Source of the DNA: Kosakonia oryziphila
Lineage (GTDB): Bacteria > Pseudomonadota > Gammaproteobacteria > Enterobacterales > Enterobacteriaceae
DNA length: 64,000 nucleotides
NCBI RefSeq assembly: GCF_900094795.1
Contig: NZ_FMBC01000012.1
Coordinates: 35,931 to 99,930, forward strand
Direction: 5' to 3'
The position numbers were made by a program, and so were the translations under genes. The stretch's first letter is position 1; every line of letters begins with the position of its first letter. Under the pieces are notes generated by a model. That model was given only the letters and a program-made list of their open reading frames with translations, was not told the DNA's origin and did no database searches. Shown in pieces: positions 28,451-38,079 of the stretch.

Positions 28451-30957
28451 ACACGCCCACCGCAACGTACCGTATTCAGTTTCGTAATGGCATGACCTTT
28501 GAGCGGGCTATTGCCCGCATTCCCTATCTTAAACGGCTGGGGATCAGCCATCTTTATGCTTCGCCGATTTTTACCGCTACCCGCGGCTCGACGCATGGTT
28601 ACGACGTGACGGACGCCAATGAGATCGATCCGGCGCTGGGCGGTCGCGACGCGTTTATGCGCCTGGCGGCGGCGCTGAAGGGCGCCGGGATGGGGTTAAT
28701 TCTCGATATCGTACCCAATCATATGGCCGCCTCGCCAGAAAACCCGTGGTGGCGCGATGTTATTGCGCAGGGGCAGAACAGCCCGTACGCTCGCCATTTT
28801 GATATTGACTGGTCGCGACCGCTAACACTGCCTTTCCTCGGCGACGATTTCGCCACGGTGGTGGAAAAGGGCGAACTCACCGTTCAGGCCGATCCGCAAA
28901 CCGGCCATCCCGTTTTTGTCTATTTCGATAGCGTTTACCCACTGGTGGCGGAAAGCTGGCAGGGGCGAGAAACAGAGGTGCTGGCGCTACGCGAAAGCAG
29001 CGATCTGATTGCGCTGCATGAGCTTCAGCCGTGGCGCTTAACTTGCTGGCGTACGGCGGCAAGCGATCTGTCGTACCGCCGTTTTTTTGAGATTACCGGG
29101 CTGGTTGGCGTACGGGTTGAAGATGAGGCGGTATTTGATGACAGCCATCGCCTGATTCTCGAACTGGTGAACCGCGGTGTCGTTGACGGTCTGCGCGTCG
29201 ATCATGTTGATGGGCTGGCCGATCCGCTGGGATATCTGCACCGTTTGCGCCACAAGGCCGGGCCGCAGTGCTATATCACGGTGGAAAAAATTCTCGGTAA
29301 AGGGGAGCAATTGCCCGCCGACTGGCCAGTTTCCGGTACCACCGGCTATGAGTTTATCGCCGCACTGTCAGATGTGCTGGTGGACGATGAGCAGCTCGAC
29401 GTTCTGCGTAGAGCCTGGCATCAGGTGACGGGTAACGCCGTCGATATGCACGCAGAGTTGCGGGCCGCGAAGCGGTTAATGGTTGATCGCAATTTTGCCG
29501 GGGAGTTCAACGCGCTGGTACGGCTGGCGGTGGAAATTGGCTACGCGGAAATTCCGGTTCCGCAGGCCAAAGCGCTGCGCCAGGCGCTGCGGGAATTGCT
29601 GATTGCTTTTCCGGTCTATCGCACCTATGGCACCGGGCAAGGCTTGACGCCCGCCGACGCTGAGCGGCTGGCAAAGGTGGTCGAGTGGGTCAGCCGTAGC
29701 GAACATGCGCCGGACCCGGCGGCACTGGATTTTATCACCCGCATCCTGTGTGGCGACGTGGCGAAAAGCATGCTGCATCAGGCCGCGCATTTCCGCACCC
29801 GTTTCCAGCAACTGACCGGGCCGCTGATGGCGAAATCGGTGGAGGATACGCTGTTCTTTCGCCAGAACATGGATCTGGCGCTCAATGAAGTGGGTGCAGA
29901 ACCGTTACCGCGCACCTTCTCATTGCAGCGTTTTCACCGCGAGATGCAGACGCGGCTTGAGCAGCAGCCGGACGCGTTGTCGGCGACCTCCACGCACGAT
30001 ACCAAACGCGGAGAAGATGCCCGCGCCCGGCTCTATACGCTGACCGAAGCGCCACAGCAGTGGGCGGATTGCGTGACGCGCTGGCGTCATCTCAACCGCG
30101 AAAAAGTGGTGCTGCTCAACGATGGCCCGGCACCAAGACCGGCAGTGGCCTGGATGATCTATCAGGCGCTGGCGGGCGTCTGGCCAGCCACATTACAGGC
30201 GGATGATGCACAAGGGTTACAGGCGCTGGAGACGCGGTTTATTGCGTTTCTGGAGAAGGCGCTGCGTGAAGCGAAGCAGCGCACCGACTGGATCGAAACC
30301 AACGACGCCTACGAAAACGCGGTACTCGATTATGCCCGCCATCTGCTTTCCCCGGAGAATCAGGCGTTCTTGCAGGATTTTACCGCCGCTTTACAACCAT
30401 TTATTCGCGCCGGGCTGGTCAACAGTCTGACGCAGACCTTAATCAAATTGGCCGCGCCGGGCGTACCGGATATCTACCAGGGCAGCGAAGCGCTGAACTT
30501 CAGCCTGGTCGACCCGGATAATCGGCTGGAGCCGGATTATGAGGAGCTGGAACGGCTGCTGAGTGATGAAGAGCAGGCCGATCCGCATTCGCAGGAGAGC
30601 TGGACCAGCGGGCAACTGAAACAGTTTTTTATCGCCCGGCTGTTGCAGTTGCGCCAGCAGAAACCCCACCTTTTTCAGCGCGGCGACTATCTGCCGCTGA
30701 CCACCTCCGGCCCGCAGGCGGACAACATTATTGCGTTTGCCCGCCAGGATAACGACGCGGCATTAATTGTGCTGGCGCCGCGTCTATTGTTTGGCGCGCA
30801 GGAGGGTAGCCTTGCCGGTGCAGTGGTTTCGCTGCCTGCGGGGCTGGCGAACCGTCGCTGGCGCGATCTTCTCAGCGGAGAAGAATTTGCGTTGAGCGAC
30901 AGCGTCCATTTGCGTTCTATCGGCGGCTACACCTTCGCGGCACTGGTGAGTGCGTAA
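28447..30957 (+). CDS. treY: maltooligosyltrehalose synthase
   Basis: The 836-residue GH13 enzyme isomerises the reducing-end alpha-1,4 bond of maltodextrins to the alpha,alpha-1,1 bond of trehalose. Family marks include the N-terminal TYRIQF motif, DIVPNHMA near residue 85, VDGLRVDHVDGLADP near 240, TVEKILG near 275 and the late STHDTKRGEDARAR block near 517. It overlaps treZ by four bases and is followed 54 bases later by glgX. The length is slightly above that of many TreY proteins but within the family range. Confidence 0.94.
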   Translation: MNTPTATYRIQFRNGMTFERAIARIPYLKRLGISHLYASPIFTATRGSTHGYDVTDANEIDPALGGRDAFMRLAAALKGAGMGLILDIVPNHMAASPENPWWRDVIAQGQNSPYARHFDIDWSRPLTLPFLGDDFATVVEKGELTVQADPQTGHPVFVYFDSVYPLVAESWQGRETEVLALRESSDLIALHELQPWRLTCWRTAASDLSYRRFFEITGLVGVRVEDEAVFDDSHRLILELVNRGVVDGLRVDHVDGLADPLGYLHRLRHKAGPQCYITVEKILGKGEQLPADWPVSGTTGYEFIAALSDVLVDDEQLDVLRRAWHQVTGNAVDMHAELRAAKRLMVDRNFAGEFNALVRLAVEIGYAEIPVPQAKALRQALRELLIAFPVYRTYGTGQGLTPADAERLAKVVEWVSRSEHAPDPAALDFITRILCGDVAKSMLHQAAHFRTRFQQLTGPLMAKSVEDTLFFRQNMDLALNEVGAEPLPRTFSLQRFHREMQTRLEQQPDALSATSTHDTKRGEDARARLYTLTEAPQQWADCVTRWRHLNREKVVLLNDGPAPRPAVAWMIYQALAGVWPATLQADDAQGLQALETRFIAFLEKALREAKQRTDWIETNDAYENAVLDYARHLLSPENQAFLQDFTAALQPFIRAGLVNSLTQTLIKLAAPGVPDIYQGSEALNFSLVDPDNRLEPDYEELERLLSDEEQADPHSQESWTSGQLKQFFIARLLQLRQQKPHLFQRGDYLPLTTSGPQADNIIAFARQDNDAALIVLAPRLLFGAQEGSLAGAVVSLPAGLANRRWRDLLSGEEFALSDSVHLRSIGGYTFAALVSA

Positions 30958-31011
30958 AGCGGTATGCAGCATTGTGATATCAGCTAACACTGTTTAAACA
31001 GAGAGGGAAGT

Positions 31012-33078
31012 ATGTCTGATTTTTACATTACGGCAGGGCACGGCCAGCAATTGGGGGCAAATTTTGATGGCGAGGGCGTCAACTTCGCGCTTTTTTCAGC
31101 GCACGCCGAACGCGTAGAACTCTGTTTGTACGATGCCTCGGGCAAGACAGAGATCGCCAGGCTGACACTACCGGAAAACACGCATGAGGTCTGGCATGGT
31201 TATGTGCCCGGTCTGCAACCTGGCGCGCTGTACGGCTATCGTGTATATGGCCCGTTCGATCCGGAAAATGGTCACCGTTTTAACCCAAATAAACTGCTGC
31301 TTGATCCCTACGCGCGCGAGCTTGTCGGTGATATCGAGTGGAATGCGGCGCACTTTGCCTATGATCTTAACCATGAAGATAAAGATCTGACCTTTGACGA
31401 ACAGGACAGCGCCCCCTTTACACCAAAATGCCGGGTTATCGATACGCAGGAATTTGACTGGCAGGATCAGAACCGCCCGAAAATAGCCTGGCCACACGCG
31501 GTGATCTACGAAACCCATGTCAAAGGTTTTACCCAGCTTAACCCGGCGCTGCCTGCGGAACTACGCGGCACTTTTGAAGGCATGGGACACAAGGCGACCG
31601 TTGACTATATTCGCAGCCTTGGCATAACCAGCGTTGAACTGTTGCCGGTGCACTGGTTCCCGGACGATCAGCATTTGCTGGATAAAGGGCTGCGCAACTT
31701 CTGGGGTTACAACACGCTCGGTTTCTTTGCGCCAGCCTCGCGCTATTACGGCCCGCGCGGTATCCAGGGTTTCCGCGAGATGGTACGGGCGTTTCACGAT
31801 GCCGGGATCGAAGTGATCCTCGATGTGGTTTATAACCATACGGCGGAAGGCAACGAGCTTGGCCCGACGCTCTCTTTCAAGGGAATTGATAACTTCTCTT
31901 ACTACCGCACATTGCCCGATCAACACCGTTACTACATCAACGATACCGGTACCGGCAACACGGTGAATACCTCGCACCCGCGCGTGTTGCAGATGGTGAT
32001 GGATTCCCTGCGTTACTGGGCGGAATCGATGCATATCGACGGCTTCCGTTTCGACCTCGGCACCATTCTTGGGCGCGAACCGGAAGGGTTTGATCAGCGT
32101 GGCGGATTTTTCGATGCCATGACGCAGGACCCGGTATTGTCGAAACTGAAACTGATCGGTGAGCCGTGGGATATCGGCCCTGGCGGTTATCAGGTCGGCG
32201 GTTTCCCGCCGGGGTGGGCGGAGTGGAACGACAAATACCGCGATACGCTGCGCGAATACTGGAAGGGCGATAATGTCTCGACGGATTTCGCTGCGCGGCT
32301 GCTCGGCTCCGGCGATCTGTACGATCAGCGTGGCCGTCGCCCGTGGGCAAGCATCAACTTTATTACTGCACATGATGGTTTCACGCTGCGCGATTTGGTG
32401 TCGTATAACGACAAACACAATGAGGCCAACGGCGAAGACAATAACGACGGGCATAACGACAACCGGTCATACAATTATGGCGTGGAAGGGCCAACGGACG
32501 ATGAAGGTATTCTCGCGGTACGCACCCGCCAGCAGCGGAACTTCCTCACCACGTTGCTGTTCTCGCATGGTACGCCGATGATCCTCGCGGGTGATGAGTT
32601 TGGCCGCAGTCAGCAGGGGAATAACAATGGCTACTGCCAGGACAGCGAAATTTCCTGGATCCACTGGAATGACGTTCAGGGCGAGGGCGAGGCGCTGCGT
32701 GAATTTACCCGTCAGCTAATTGCACTGCGTGCGTCACAGCCACTGTTGCGGCGGGAAAACTGGCGCGACGGGATGGAGATAGCCTGGTTTAATGCCGGCG
32801 GCGGTTTCCAGAAACCAGAGCAGTGGGAAGAAGGAACGACACTGGGCGTGCATATCGGACGCGCTGATTTGCAGAGTGAGGAAGGGATCTGGCACGACGT
32901 GTTGATGCTGTTCAACCCGTTCGAAGGGACGGTGCCGTTTCGTATTCCACAGTTTGGCGAAGGTGGCTGGGTGCTGGAGTTGTCAACTTCTGAGAAGGTC
33001 AAGCCCGGCGTTGTGATCACGCGCGAGAAGGATTTTGAACTCGATGGCCGCAGCATTGTGCTGTTCCGGCGGCCTTAA
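31012..33078 (+). CDS. glgX: glycogen debranching enzyme (GlgX/TreX type)
   Basis: The 688-residue GH13 isoamylase-type enzyme cuts alpha-1,6 branches of glycogen to feed linear maltodextrins to TreY-TreZ. It has an N-terminal CBM48 domain (about 10-110), then a catalytic barrel with DVVYNHTAEG, DGFRFDLGTILG (nucleophile Asp), KLIGEPWDIG (acid/base Glu) and ITAHDGFTL. An AGAGGGAAG ribosome site precedes the ATG. Its position after treZY suggests that it works with them (TreX role); a second glgX in the usual glycogen operon is likely but not visible here. Confidence 0.93.
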   Translation: MSDFYITAGHGQQLGANFDGEGVNFALFSAHAERVELCLYDASGKTEIARLTLPENTHEVWHGYVPGLQPGALYGYRVYGPFDPENGHRFNPNKLLLDPYARELVGDIEWNAAHFAYDLNHEDKDLTFDEQDSAPFTPKCRVIDTQEFDWQDQNRPKIAWPHAVIYETHVKGFTQLNPALPAELRGTFEGMGHKATVDYIRSLGITSVELLPVHWFPDDQHLLDKGLRNFWGYNTLGFFAPASRYYGPRGIQGFREMVRAFHDAGIEVILDVVYNHTAEGNELGPTLSFKGIDNFSYYRTLPDQHRYYINDTGTGNTVNTSHPRVLQMVMDSLRYWAESMHIDGFRFDLGTILGREPEGFDQRGGFFDAMTQDPVLSKLKLIGEPWDIGPGGYQVGGFPPGWAEWNDKYRDTLREYWKGDNVSTDFAARLLGSGDLYDQRGRRPWASINFITAHDGFTLRDLVSYNDKHNEANGEDNNDGHNDNRSYNYGVEGPTDDEGILAVRTRQQRNFLTTLLFSHGTPMILAGDEFGRSQQGNNNGYCQDSEISWIHWNDVQGEGEALREFTRQLIALRASQPLLRRENWRDGMEIAWFNAGGGFQKPEQWEEGTTLGVHIGRADLQSEEGIWHDVLMLFNPFEGTVPFRIPQFGEGGWVLELSTSEKVKPGVVITREKDFELDGRSIVLFRRP

Positions 33079-33084
33079 ACCTCA

Positions 33085-33114
33085 GGGCGTCAGCGGCATA
33101 AGCGGCTGACGCCC
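33085..33114. terminator. shared hairpin between convergent glgX and tehA-like genes
   Basis: GGGCGTCAGC/GCTGACGCCC is a perfect 10-bp stem with a 10-base loop in the 42-base gap between converging genes. It lacks a U-tract on either side. Confidence 0.5.
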
Positions 33115-33120
33115 AACCGT

Positions 33121-34074
33121 TTAGCTTCGAACGAGCAGTTTTCCTTGCAGCAGCAGGGAAAACGTTTTGACAATCAGCAGACCAATCACCAGATTGGCGG
33201 CAATAAACAGCGGGAATGACATCCAGTAGAGTGCGCCGCCGGGCGCGGCATGTCCCAGCCGGATAGCGGTGGTGGCGAGGGAGGCCACGCCGAAGGAGAA
33301 ACTCCAGAAAGACGGGTTAAATGGCTGGGCGCTATACCATGGGATCAGACGGATCATAAACAGCATTTGCAGCAATCCGTAACCGAACAGCAATTTCGCG
33401 AACACATCAACCTGGCCGCCATTGACGCTGAGCCATGCGCTACAGGCGACAAACGCGGGCGCCATTTGAATGCCAAGGGACGTGCGCACCGCTGGGGACA
33501 TCTCATCCAGGTTGCGCAGGCGGCTGAGGATCGCCGGTTCAAGGCTCAGCCAGGAGAAAAGCCCGGCGCCGAGAAACAGCATCCCGACATCATTAAAACC
33601 CAACGCGCCGCAGGCCATGGCACTGATAAAGTTATTGGCGACGGTCGGCAGATAAAGCCCTGGTGTGGTGGCTTCTTTCGGATGGGTACCGCGCCATAAT
33701 CCGGCCGTCTGCCAGGTGGCATAGGTAAGCTGGCAGGTGACGGCGAGCAGAAAAAGCGCCAGTGCCAGCGGGTAGCTCCAGGGTGTCAGACCGATCGCCA
33801 CCAGCATGGAGGTGGCGGGTAGCAGGCTGACAAAACTGCTTTTTAGTGGGTGGGTAACCTCTTCGATCAGCGTGCCGGAGTGGCGCAACAGGCGGGTGAT
33901 AAAGGCCAGAGTCAGCAGCACCCAGATAACGGTGGCCAGAATAATCAGCGTATTCGCAGGCCACAGTGTGACCGGCCAGAAAGTGGCGGCAATACGCCAG
34001 GAAAAGCCCAGCCCGATAATACCGAGCACAATGCCAAAATAACCAGCGGGAAGGTTGAGGTGTGTATTTTTCAT
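33121..34074 (-). CDS. tehA: TehA-like TDT-family anion channel/transporter
   Basis: The 317-residue protein has about ten hydrophobic helices and is colinear with E. coli TehA, sharing blocks such as [32 protein letters not shown] and LQGKLLVR. The family comprises SLAC1-like anion channels and dicarboxylate or tellurite-resistance transporters; physiological substrates are uncertain. No tehB methyltransferase follows. AGGAG lies 7 bases before the ATG at 34072-34074; a GTG one codon earlier is possible. Confidence 0.88.
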   Translation of the reverse strand: MKNTHLNLPAGYFGIVLGIIGLGFSWRIAATFWPVTLWPANTLIILATVIWVLLTLAFITRLLRHSGTLIEEVTHPLKSSFVSLLPATSMLVAIGLTPWSYPLALALFLLAVTCQLTYATWQTAGLWRGTHPKEATTPGLYLPTVANNFISAMACGALGFNDVGMLFLGAGLFSWLSLEPAILSRLRNLDEMSPAVRTSLGIQMAPAFVACSAWLSVNGGQVDVFAKLLFGYGLLQMLFMIRLIPWYSAQPFNPSFWSFSFGVASLATTAIRLGHAAPGGALYWMSFPLFIAANLVIGLLIVKTFSLLLQGKLLVRS

Positions 34075-34292
34075 CACCAGGCTCCTGAATATACTACGGA
34101 ATAAATTGCTGGGTATTGTATATGATATTTAAAATGCATGTTTTATTTATTTACCTGGCTTAGTGGATTAAATACGTCCATTAAGTGGTCATATTGTAAT
34201 CTCTTATTCTTCGACTATTGTTATAGGGTAAATGATCGAGGTGCTTTTCTGTTATTTACAACGTTCTCATAAACGATATGGAGAGTTCGGTG

Positions 34293-34568
34293 ATGAACAA
34301 AAAAAGTTTAGTGATTATTAGCGCGGTAACGTTATTAGCCAGTAATGCCTGGGCCGCGAAACTGATGGAAAGGGCAGACTTTGACAAAGTCTCTTTGCAA
34401 TATGAAAAAGTCGGTACGATCTCGACGGAAAATGAGATGGCACCGATGGATGCCCGTCGTGAGCTGAGTAAGTTGGCCGACGAGAAGGGCGGCGATGTTT
34501 ACGTGATCACTTCAGATCAGTCCAAGAAAAAAATCCATGCTACCGCCGATGTGTACAAGAAAAAATAA
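34293..34568 (+). CDS. DUF1471 (YdgH/BhsA/McbA-like) periplasmic stress protein
   Basis: The 91-residue secreted protein has a signal peptide ending ASNAWA at about residue 22, then a DUF1471 domain with the pattern [34 protein letters not shown] and a Lys-rich end. Members of this enterobacterial family are induced by acid, peroxide, metals or biofilm growth. The start follows GGAGAG; a five-residue upstream extension was rejected. It is a single-gene unit with its own terminator. Confidence 0.88.
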   Translation: MNKKSLVIISAVTLLASNAWAAKLMERADFDKVSLQYEKVGTISTENEMAPMDARRELSKLADEKGGDVYVITSDQSKKKIHATADVYKKK

Positions 34569-34581
34569 ATGCATGATACAG

Positions 34582-34605
34582 CCCCCGGCATACCGGGGGT
34601 TTTTT
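34582..34605 (+). terminator. terminator of the DUF1471 gene
   Basis: CCCCCGG-CATA-CCGGGGG is followed by six T: a clear intrinsic terminator. Confidence 0.93.
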
Positions 34606-35150
34606 CGTCATCGTGTTTTTTGCTTGTTTGGTAAATTTTATATCGCTCATAATTTCCTTGATTTCAGGAGTTTTTTAGAAAACGTTTAGCGGCCATCAAG
34701 AATAAGGAAGCTCCGGAATGCATTGTTCCTGTTAACTTTTATAAAACACGGTACAGTGATGTTCATAAGGATGTTTACAATAATTTCTGATTTTCATTGG
34801 GACGACTGAAAATTAAATATTTGGTCTGTGACCCGGAGAAAGCCGCCAGGTTATTGCATCATGAGTTACAAAAGAAAAAACCACCAAAAAAACTCATGGC
34901 GAATTATTTCCATATTTTATTTCCATCCATATCGTAGACTGTGCGCTGCCAGCGCTCGTCCGGTCGGTTAGGGAACGTCACCACAGAAGCGCATCATACC
35001 TTGAATGGCGCACTCTTACGATCCCCTGGGGCCATACCAAAGAGTGTCTTTGCTTCGCATTTTTTTCATTTTTTTAAGCAATATTTTTACTGCTCATCCG
35101 TCTACTTCATCGCAAGCAGTTATTCACTACTATGATGGAGTAATAAAATA
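34606..35150. other. 545-base region without a supported gene
   Basis: This AT-rich stretch lies before the His-rich membrane protein gene. A start-less open frame at about 34800-34935 on the plus strand encodes KYLVCDPEKAARLLHHELQ-like text, rich in Lys and Pro, then stops; it may be a fragment of a lost gene. The last 100 bases probably hold the promoter of the following pair. No RNA gene was recognised. Confidence 0.45.
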
Positions 35151-35600
35151 ATGAGAGACTTTGATATGCATGGACACATGCGTGAACACGGTTTTGGACG
35201 CCATCGCATGATGAAACATGTGATTCTCGGTGTGGCGCTGGTGGCCATCCTGGGGCTGCTGGTGATGTCGCTGTGGAATGCGCTGCTGCCTGCCATTCTT
35301 GGGGTAAAAAGCATTGGCTTCTGGCAGGCGTTGGGCGTGCTGGTGCTGTGCCGCATTTTGTTCGGCGGTCTGGGTTTTCGCCCGGGGATGTTTGGCATGG
35401 CGCGGGCGCATCGCCGCATGCATGAGCGTTGGATGCAGATGACGCCGGAACAGCGTGAAGAGTTTATTCGCCATCGTCGCGACGGCTTTGGTCGTCATGG
35501 GCATCGTGGCCATTGCGGCTGGCGCGGACATCGCGATGAGCAGGCGGAAGATCGCGCTCAGCCTGACGATAATCGTCCAAAAGCACCGGACGCAGAGTGA
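35151..35600 (+). CDS. histidine-rich membrane protein paired with a sigma factor
   Basis: The 149-residue protein has no named family that I recognise. Residues 1-23 are rich in His, Met and Arg; two hydrophobic stretches follow (about 24-48 and 58-78); the cytosolic or periplasmic tail has MTPEQREEFIRHRRD, reminiscent of the LTxxQ-type motif of Spy/CpxP-like proteins, then a His/Gly-rich segment (GRHGHRGHCGWRGHRDE). It abuts the sigma factor gene, so it could act as its anti-sigma factor or as a metal-sensing partner. That role is inferred from position only. Confidence 0.7.
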   Translation: MRDFDMHGHMREHGFGRHRMMKHVILGVALVAILGLLVMSLWNALLPAILGVKSIGFWQALGVLVLCRILFGGLGFRPGMFGMARAHRRMHERWMQMTPEQREEFIRHRRDGFGRHGHRGHCGWRGHRDEQAEDRAQPDDNRPKAPDAE

Positions 35601-35605
35601 ATACA

Positions 35606-36166
35606 ATGAAAGCCGGTGTGGCGGGGGAATCACTGCTGATGGCAGCGCTTAATGCCTGCCGATCACGGCTGAAAGCTTTTATTCGTGGTCGCACTGCGGT
35701 TCGGGACGATGCTGACGACATCCTGCAAGAAGTGACATATCAACTGATGCAGGTGGAGCAGCCGGTGGAAAATGTCGCGGCCTGGTTGTTCCGCGCGGCG
35801 CGCAATGAAATGACCGATCGGGCGCGCAAAAAACGGGAACTGCCGTTATCCGGCTTTTTCACTGACGACGAGGGAGATGTCGCCGAAGATGAACTGGCGG
35901 AAACGCTGTTCGGTGTGCCGCAAACCCCGGAAGAGGAGTACCTGAAAACGCTGCTGTGGGAAGAACTGGAGCAGGCGCTGGCCGAACTGCCGTCCGCACA
36001 GCGCGAGGTGTTCGAGAAAACAGAGCTTTACGGCTACAGCTATAAAGAACTGGCGGAGGAGAATGGCGTCAGCCAGCAGGCGTTACTTTCCCGCAAACAC
36101 AAGGCCGTACTGTATCTACGTTCGCGCTTGCGCAGCGTTTACGAGGCGCTGACGGAAGAGCCATGA
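35606..36166 (+). CDS. ECF-like RNA polymerase sigma-70 family factor
   Basis: The 186-residue sigma factor has region 2 at about residues 12-75 (DDADDILQEVTYQLMQ, then WLFRAARNEMTDRARK) and region 4 at about 125-178 (LPSAQREVFEKTELYGYSYKELAEENGVSQQALLSRKHKA, the HTH). It lacks regions 1 and 3, as ECF sigma factors do. A GTG at 35597 overlapping the stop of the upstream gene is an alternative start. The upstream His-rich membrane protein is its likely partner. No autoregulated ECF promoter could be identified with confidence. Confidence 0.85.
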   Translation: MKAGVAGESLLMAALNACRSRLKAFIRGRTAVRDDADDILQEVTYQLMQVEQPVENVAAWLFRAARNEMTDRARKKRELPLSGFFTDDEGDVAEDELAETLFGVPQTPEEEYLKTLLWEELEQALAELPSAQREVFEKTELYGYSYKELAEENGVSQQALLSRKHKAVLYLRSRLRSVYEALTEEP

Positions 36167-36235
36167 AGCCCGGAGCAATATTTTGCCAGCCAGCAACGCC
36201 TCTTTATGCACACGTCTCCTTAACCCACGGGGGGA

Positions 36236-37534
36236 TTATTCCCCCCAGCGCTCCCGTAAATAGTTGACCGCCTGCTGTGTCTGCGGCCGGTTCAGGTAGT
36301 CTTCGCGAAACAAAATAGTGCCGTTAATCTGCGGCAGCGATTCGTTTAAATCGAGTTGTTTTTTCAGCTCCGGTACGCCGCCGTTAACCATCCAGTCCGG
36401 CTCCATCTTCGACGGTTCACCCACTTTATACAGTGCGATGCCGATATACAGGCGTGTATGGGTGGGTTTGACGACATCGGCCCACCATTTTGCCAGCACG
36501 TCATAGCGCGCAGCGCTACGCGAGAAGGGCCAGTAAATTTGCGGGGCGATATAATCCAGTAATCCTTGCTGCACCCAGCGACGGGTATCGGCGAAGGATT
36601 CATCGTAAGCCGCTGCGCCGCGCGTGTCGGATCCGGCCGCATCGAAGGAGCGGTTGCGCCATACACCGGCAGGGCTGACGCCAAATTCTACGCCCGGTTT
36701 CAGTTGTTTAATGGTGCGGGAAACCTGCTCAATCAGCAGCAGGGTGTTATTGCGCCGCCAGTCTGCTTTGGAACTAAAACCCTTGCCATATTGCTGGAAG
36801 GTCTGGTTGTCATTCAGTTGCGAACCGGGCGTTTCGGTATAGAAATAGTCATCAAACTGCACGCCATCGACAGGGTAATGGGTCACCACTTCGGCCACGC
36901 TGCTGGTTATCCAGTCGCGCACATCCGGAATGCCAGGATCGAGCACCAACCGGTCACCAGCGGTGCGGATCCAGTCGCGATGCAGAACAAATACGCTGGC
37001 CGGGGGCAATGAGAGCGTGCGATTAAGTGCCGCGATGGTCGCTGGCTGCGTGTTAACCGACACACGGTAGGGGTTAAACCAGGCATGCACTTTCATGCCG
37101 CGTTTGTGTGCTTCATCAAGCACAAACTGCAACGGATCGTAGCCGGGATCCTGACCAATCGTACCAGTCAGTACATCGGACCACGGCAAAATTTTAGAGG
37201 GCCACAGCGCGGTGCCGTCCGGTTTCACCTGGAAAAAGATGGTATTAATGCCAAGGTTTTTGAGTTTATCCAGTTTCTCTACCAGCGCCTGCTGTTGCAT
37301 GCGAATGCGCGTATCGGCGCTGCTGACATTCACCGAGTTGACTGGCGGCCAGTCGAGGCGAGAAACCGTCGCCAGCCAGACACCGCGGACCGGCTGGGAA
37401 TTTTTATTCGTCGCAGGCAACGGCTGTTTCGTCACTGGCGGTAGCGGAGTGACAAGAGATTTAGGCGGTTTGGAGGAACAACTGACCAGCAAAAGCGCAG
37501 TAGCAAAAAGGACGACTGACTTTTTAAGGGACAT
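36236..37534 (-). CDS. digH: DigH/YddW-like glycosyl hydrolase-like lipoprotein
   Basis: The 432-residue lipoprotein has a signal peptide with lipobox LLVSC (Cys about residue 18), a Pro-rich linker to about 45, then the GHL10 (formerly DUF187) barrel starting RGVWLATVSRLDWPP. It resembles E. coli YddW/DigH, an outer-membrane lipoprotein that binds or cleaves denuded peptidoglycan at the division site. The start at MSLKKSVVLF gives a proper signal peptide; a longer upstream frame overlaps the next gene and was rejected. It lies 4 bases after the VF530 gene. Confidence 0.85.
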   Translation of the reverse strand: MSLKKSVVLFATALLLVSCSSKPPKSLVTPLPPVTKQPLPATNKNSQPVRGVWLATVSRLDWPPVNSVNVSSADTRIRMQQQALVEKLDKLKNLGINTIFFQVKPDGTALWPSKILPWSDVLTGTIGQDPGYDPLQFVLDEAHKRGMKVHAWFNPYRVSVNTQPATIAALNRTLSLPPASVFVLHRDWIRTAGDRLVLDPGIPDVRDWITSSVAEVVTHYPVDGVQFDDYFYTETPGSQLNDNQTFQQYGKGFSSKADWRRNNTLLLIEQVSRTIKQLKPGVEFGVSPAGVWRNRSFDAAGSDTRGAAAYDESFADTRRWVQQGLLDYIAPQIYWPFSRSAARYDVLAKWWADVVKPTHTRLYIGIALYKVGEPSKMEPDWMVNGGVPELKKQLDLNESLPQINGTILFREDYLNRPQTQQAVNYLRERWGE

Positions 37535-37538
37535 CTTA

Positions 37539-37829
37539 TTAGCTCTTATTGATGATTCGACTGCGGGTCCACGGGTTAAAGGTGGGCTCATCCTTGTTGA
37601 TCGGGGCGGAGTCATCCAGGGAATCCAGATACAGCGCCTCGACTTCTGCGCGCGCCCAGGGCGTCCGGCGCAGAAACTTCAGACTGGATTTAACGCTCGG
37701 TTCGTTTTTAAAGCAATTAATATTGATGCGCTTACCCAGTTCATTCCAGCCGTAACGGGCGACCAGCGCGTTGATTTGCATCTCCAGAGTGACGCCATGC
37801 AGGGGATCTTTTGACGTGTGAGCAGCCAT
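37539..37829 (-). CDS. VF530-family (DUF2132) small protein
   Basis: The 96-residue protein contains the compact helical VF530 domain ([21 protein letters not shown] ... [28 protein letters not shown]). The family fold resembles DNA-binding proteins, but the function is unknown. The gene ends 4 bases before digH on the same strand, so they probably share a transcript, with no obvious functional link. Confidence 0.85.
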   Translation of the reverse strand: MAAHTSKDPLHGVTLEMQINALVARYGWNELGKRININCFKNEPSVKSSLKFLRRTPWARAEVEALYLDSLDDSAPINKDEPTFNPWTRSRIINKS

Positions 37830-38034
37830 GTGAAGTCCGGTAATTTCTGCTTTTCAACAGGTGAAATAAGTTGTGGGGAAGGGTACAAGAAAGCCGGTAA
37901 AGCGGCAATGCCCGACGACCCGTTCCGCGGCATCGTTTACAGGCCGGGTTTGCTGAACCCCGGATGATCATTCGTGCGGCGCACCAGCGTCCAGTGGAGC
38001 AGGCGTCCGGATCGCTTAAGCGTGCCTTATTTTT

Positions 38035-38066
38035 CGTGCTGGCAGAGCGGGTTGTCTGCCAGCACG
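38035..38066 (-). terminator. hairpin downstream of lysC
   Basis: CGTGCTGGCAGA/TCTGCCAGCACG makes a perfect 12-bp stem with an 8-base loop, 13 bases past the lysC stop. There is no U-tract on the lysC strand. Confidence 0.5.
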
Positions 38067-38079
38067 ACGCAATCGTCGT

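Noticed and set aside
31561..32454. 297-codon minus-strand open frame inside glgX
   Set aside because: It is antisense to a clear GH13 gene, and its translation matches no recognised family.
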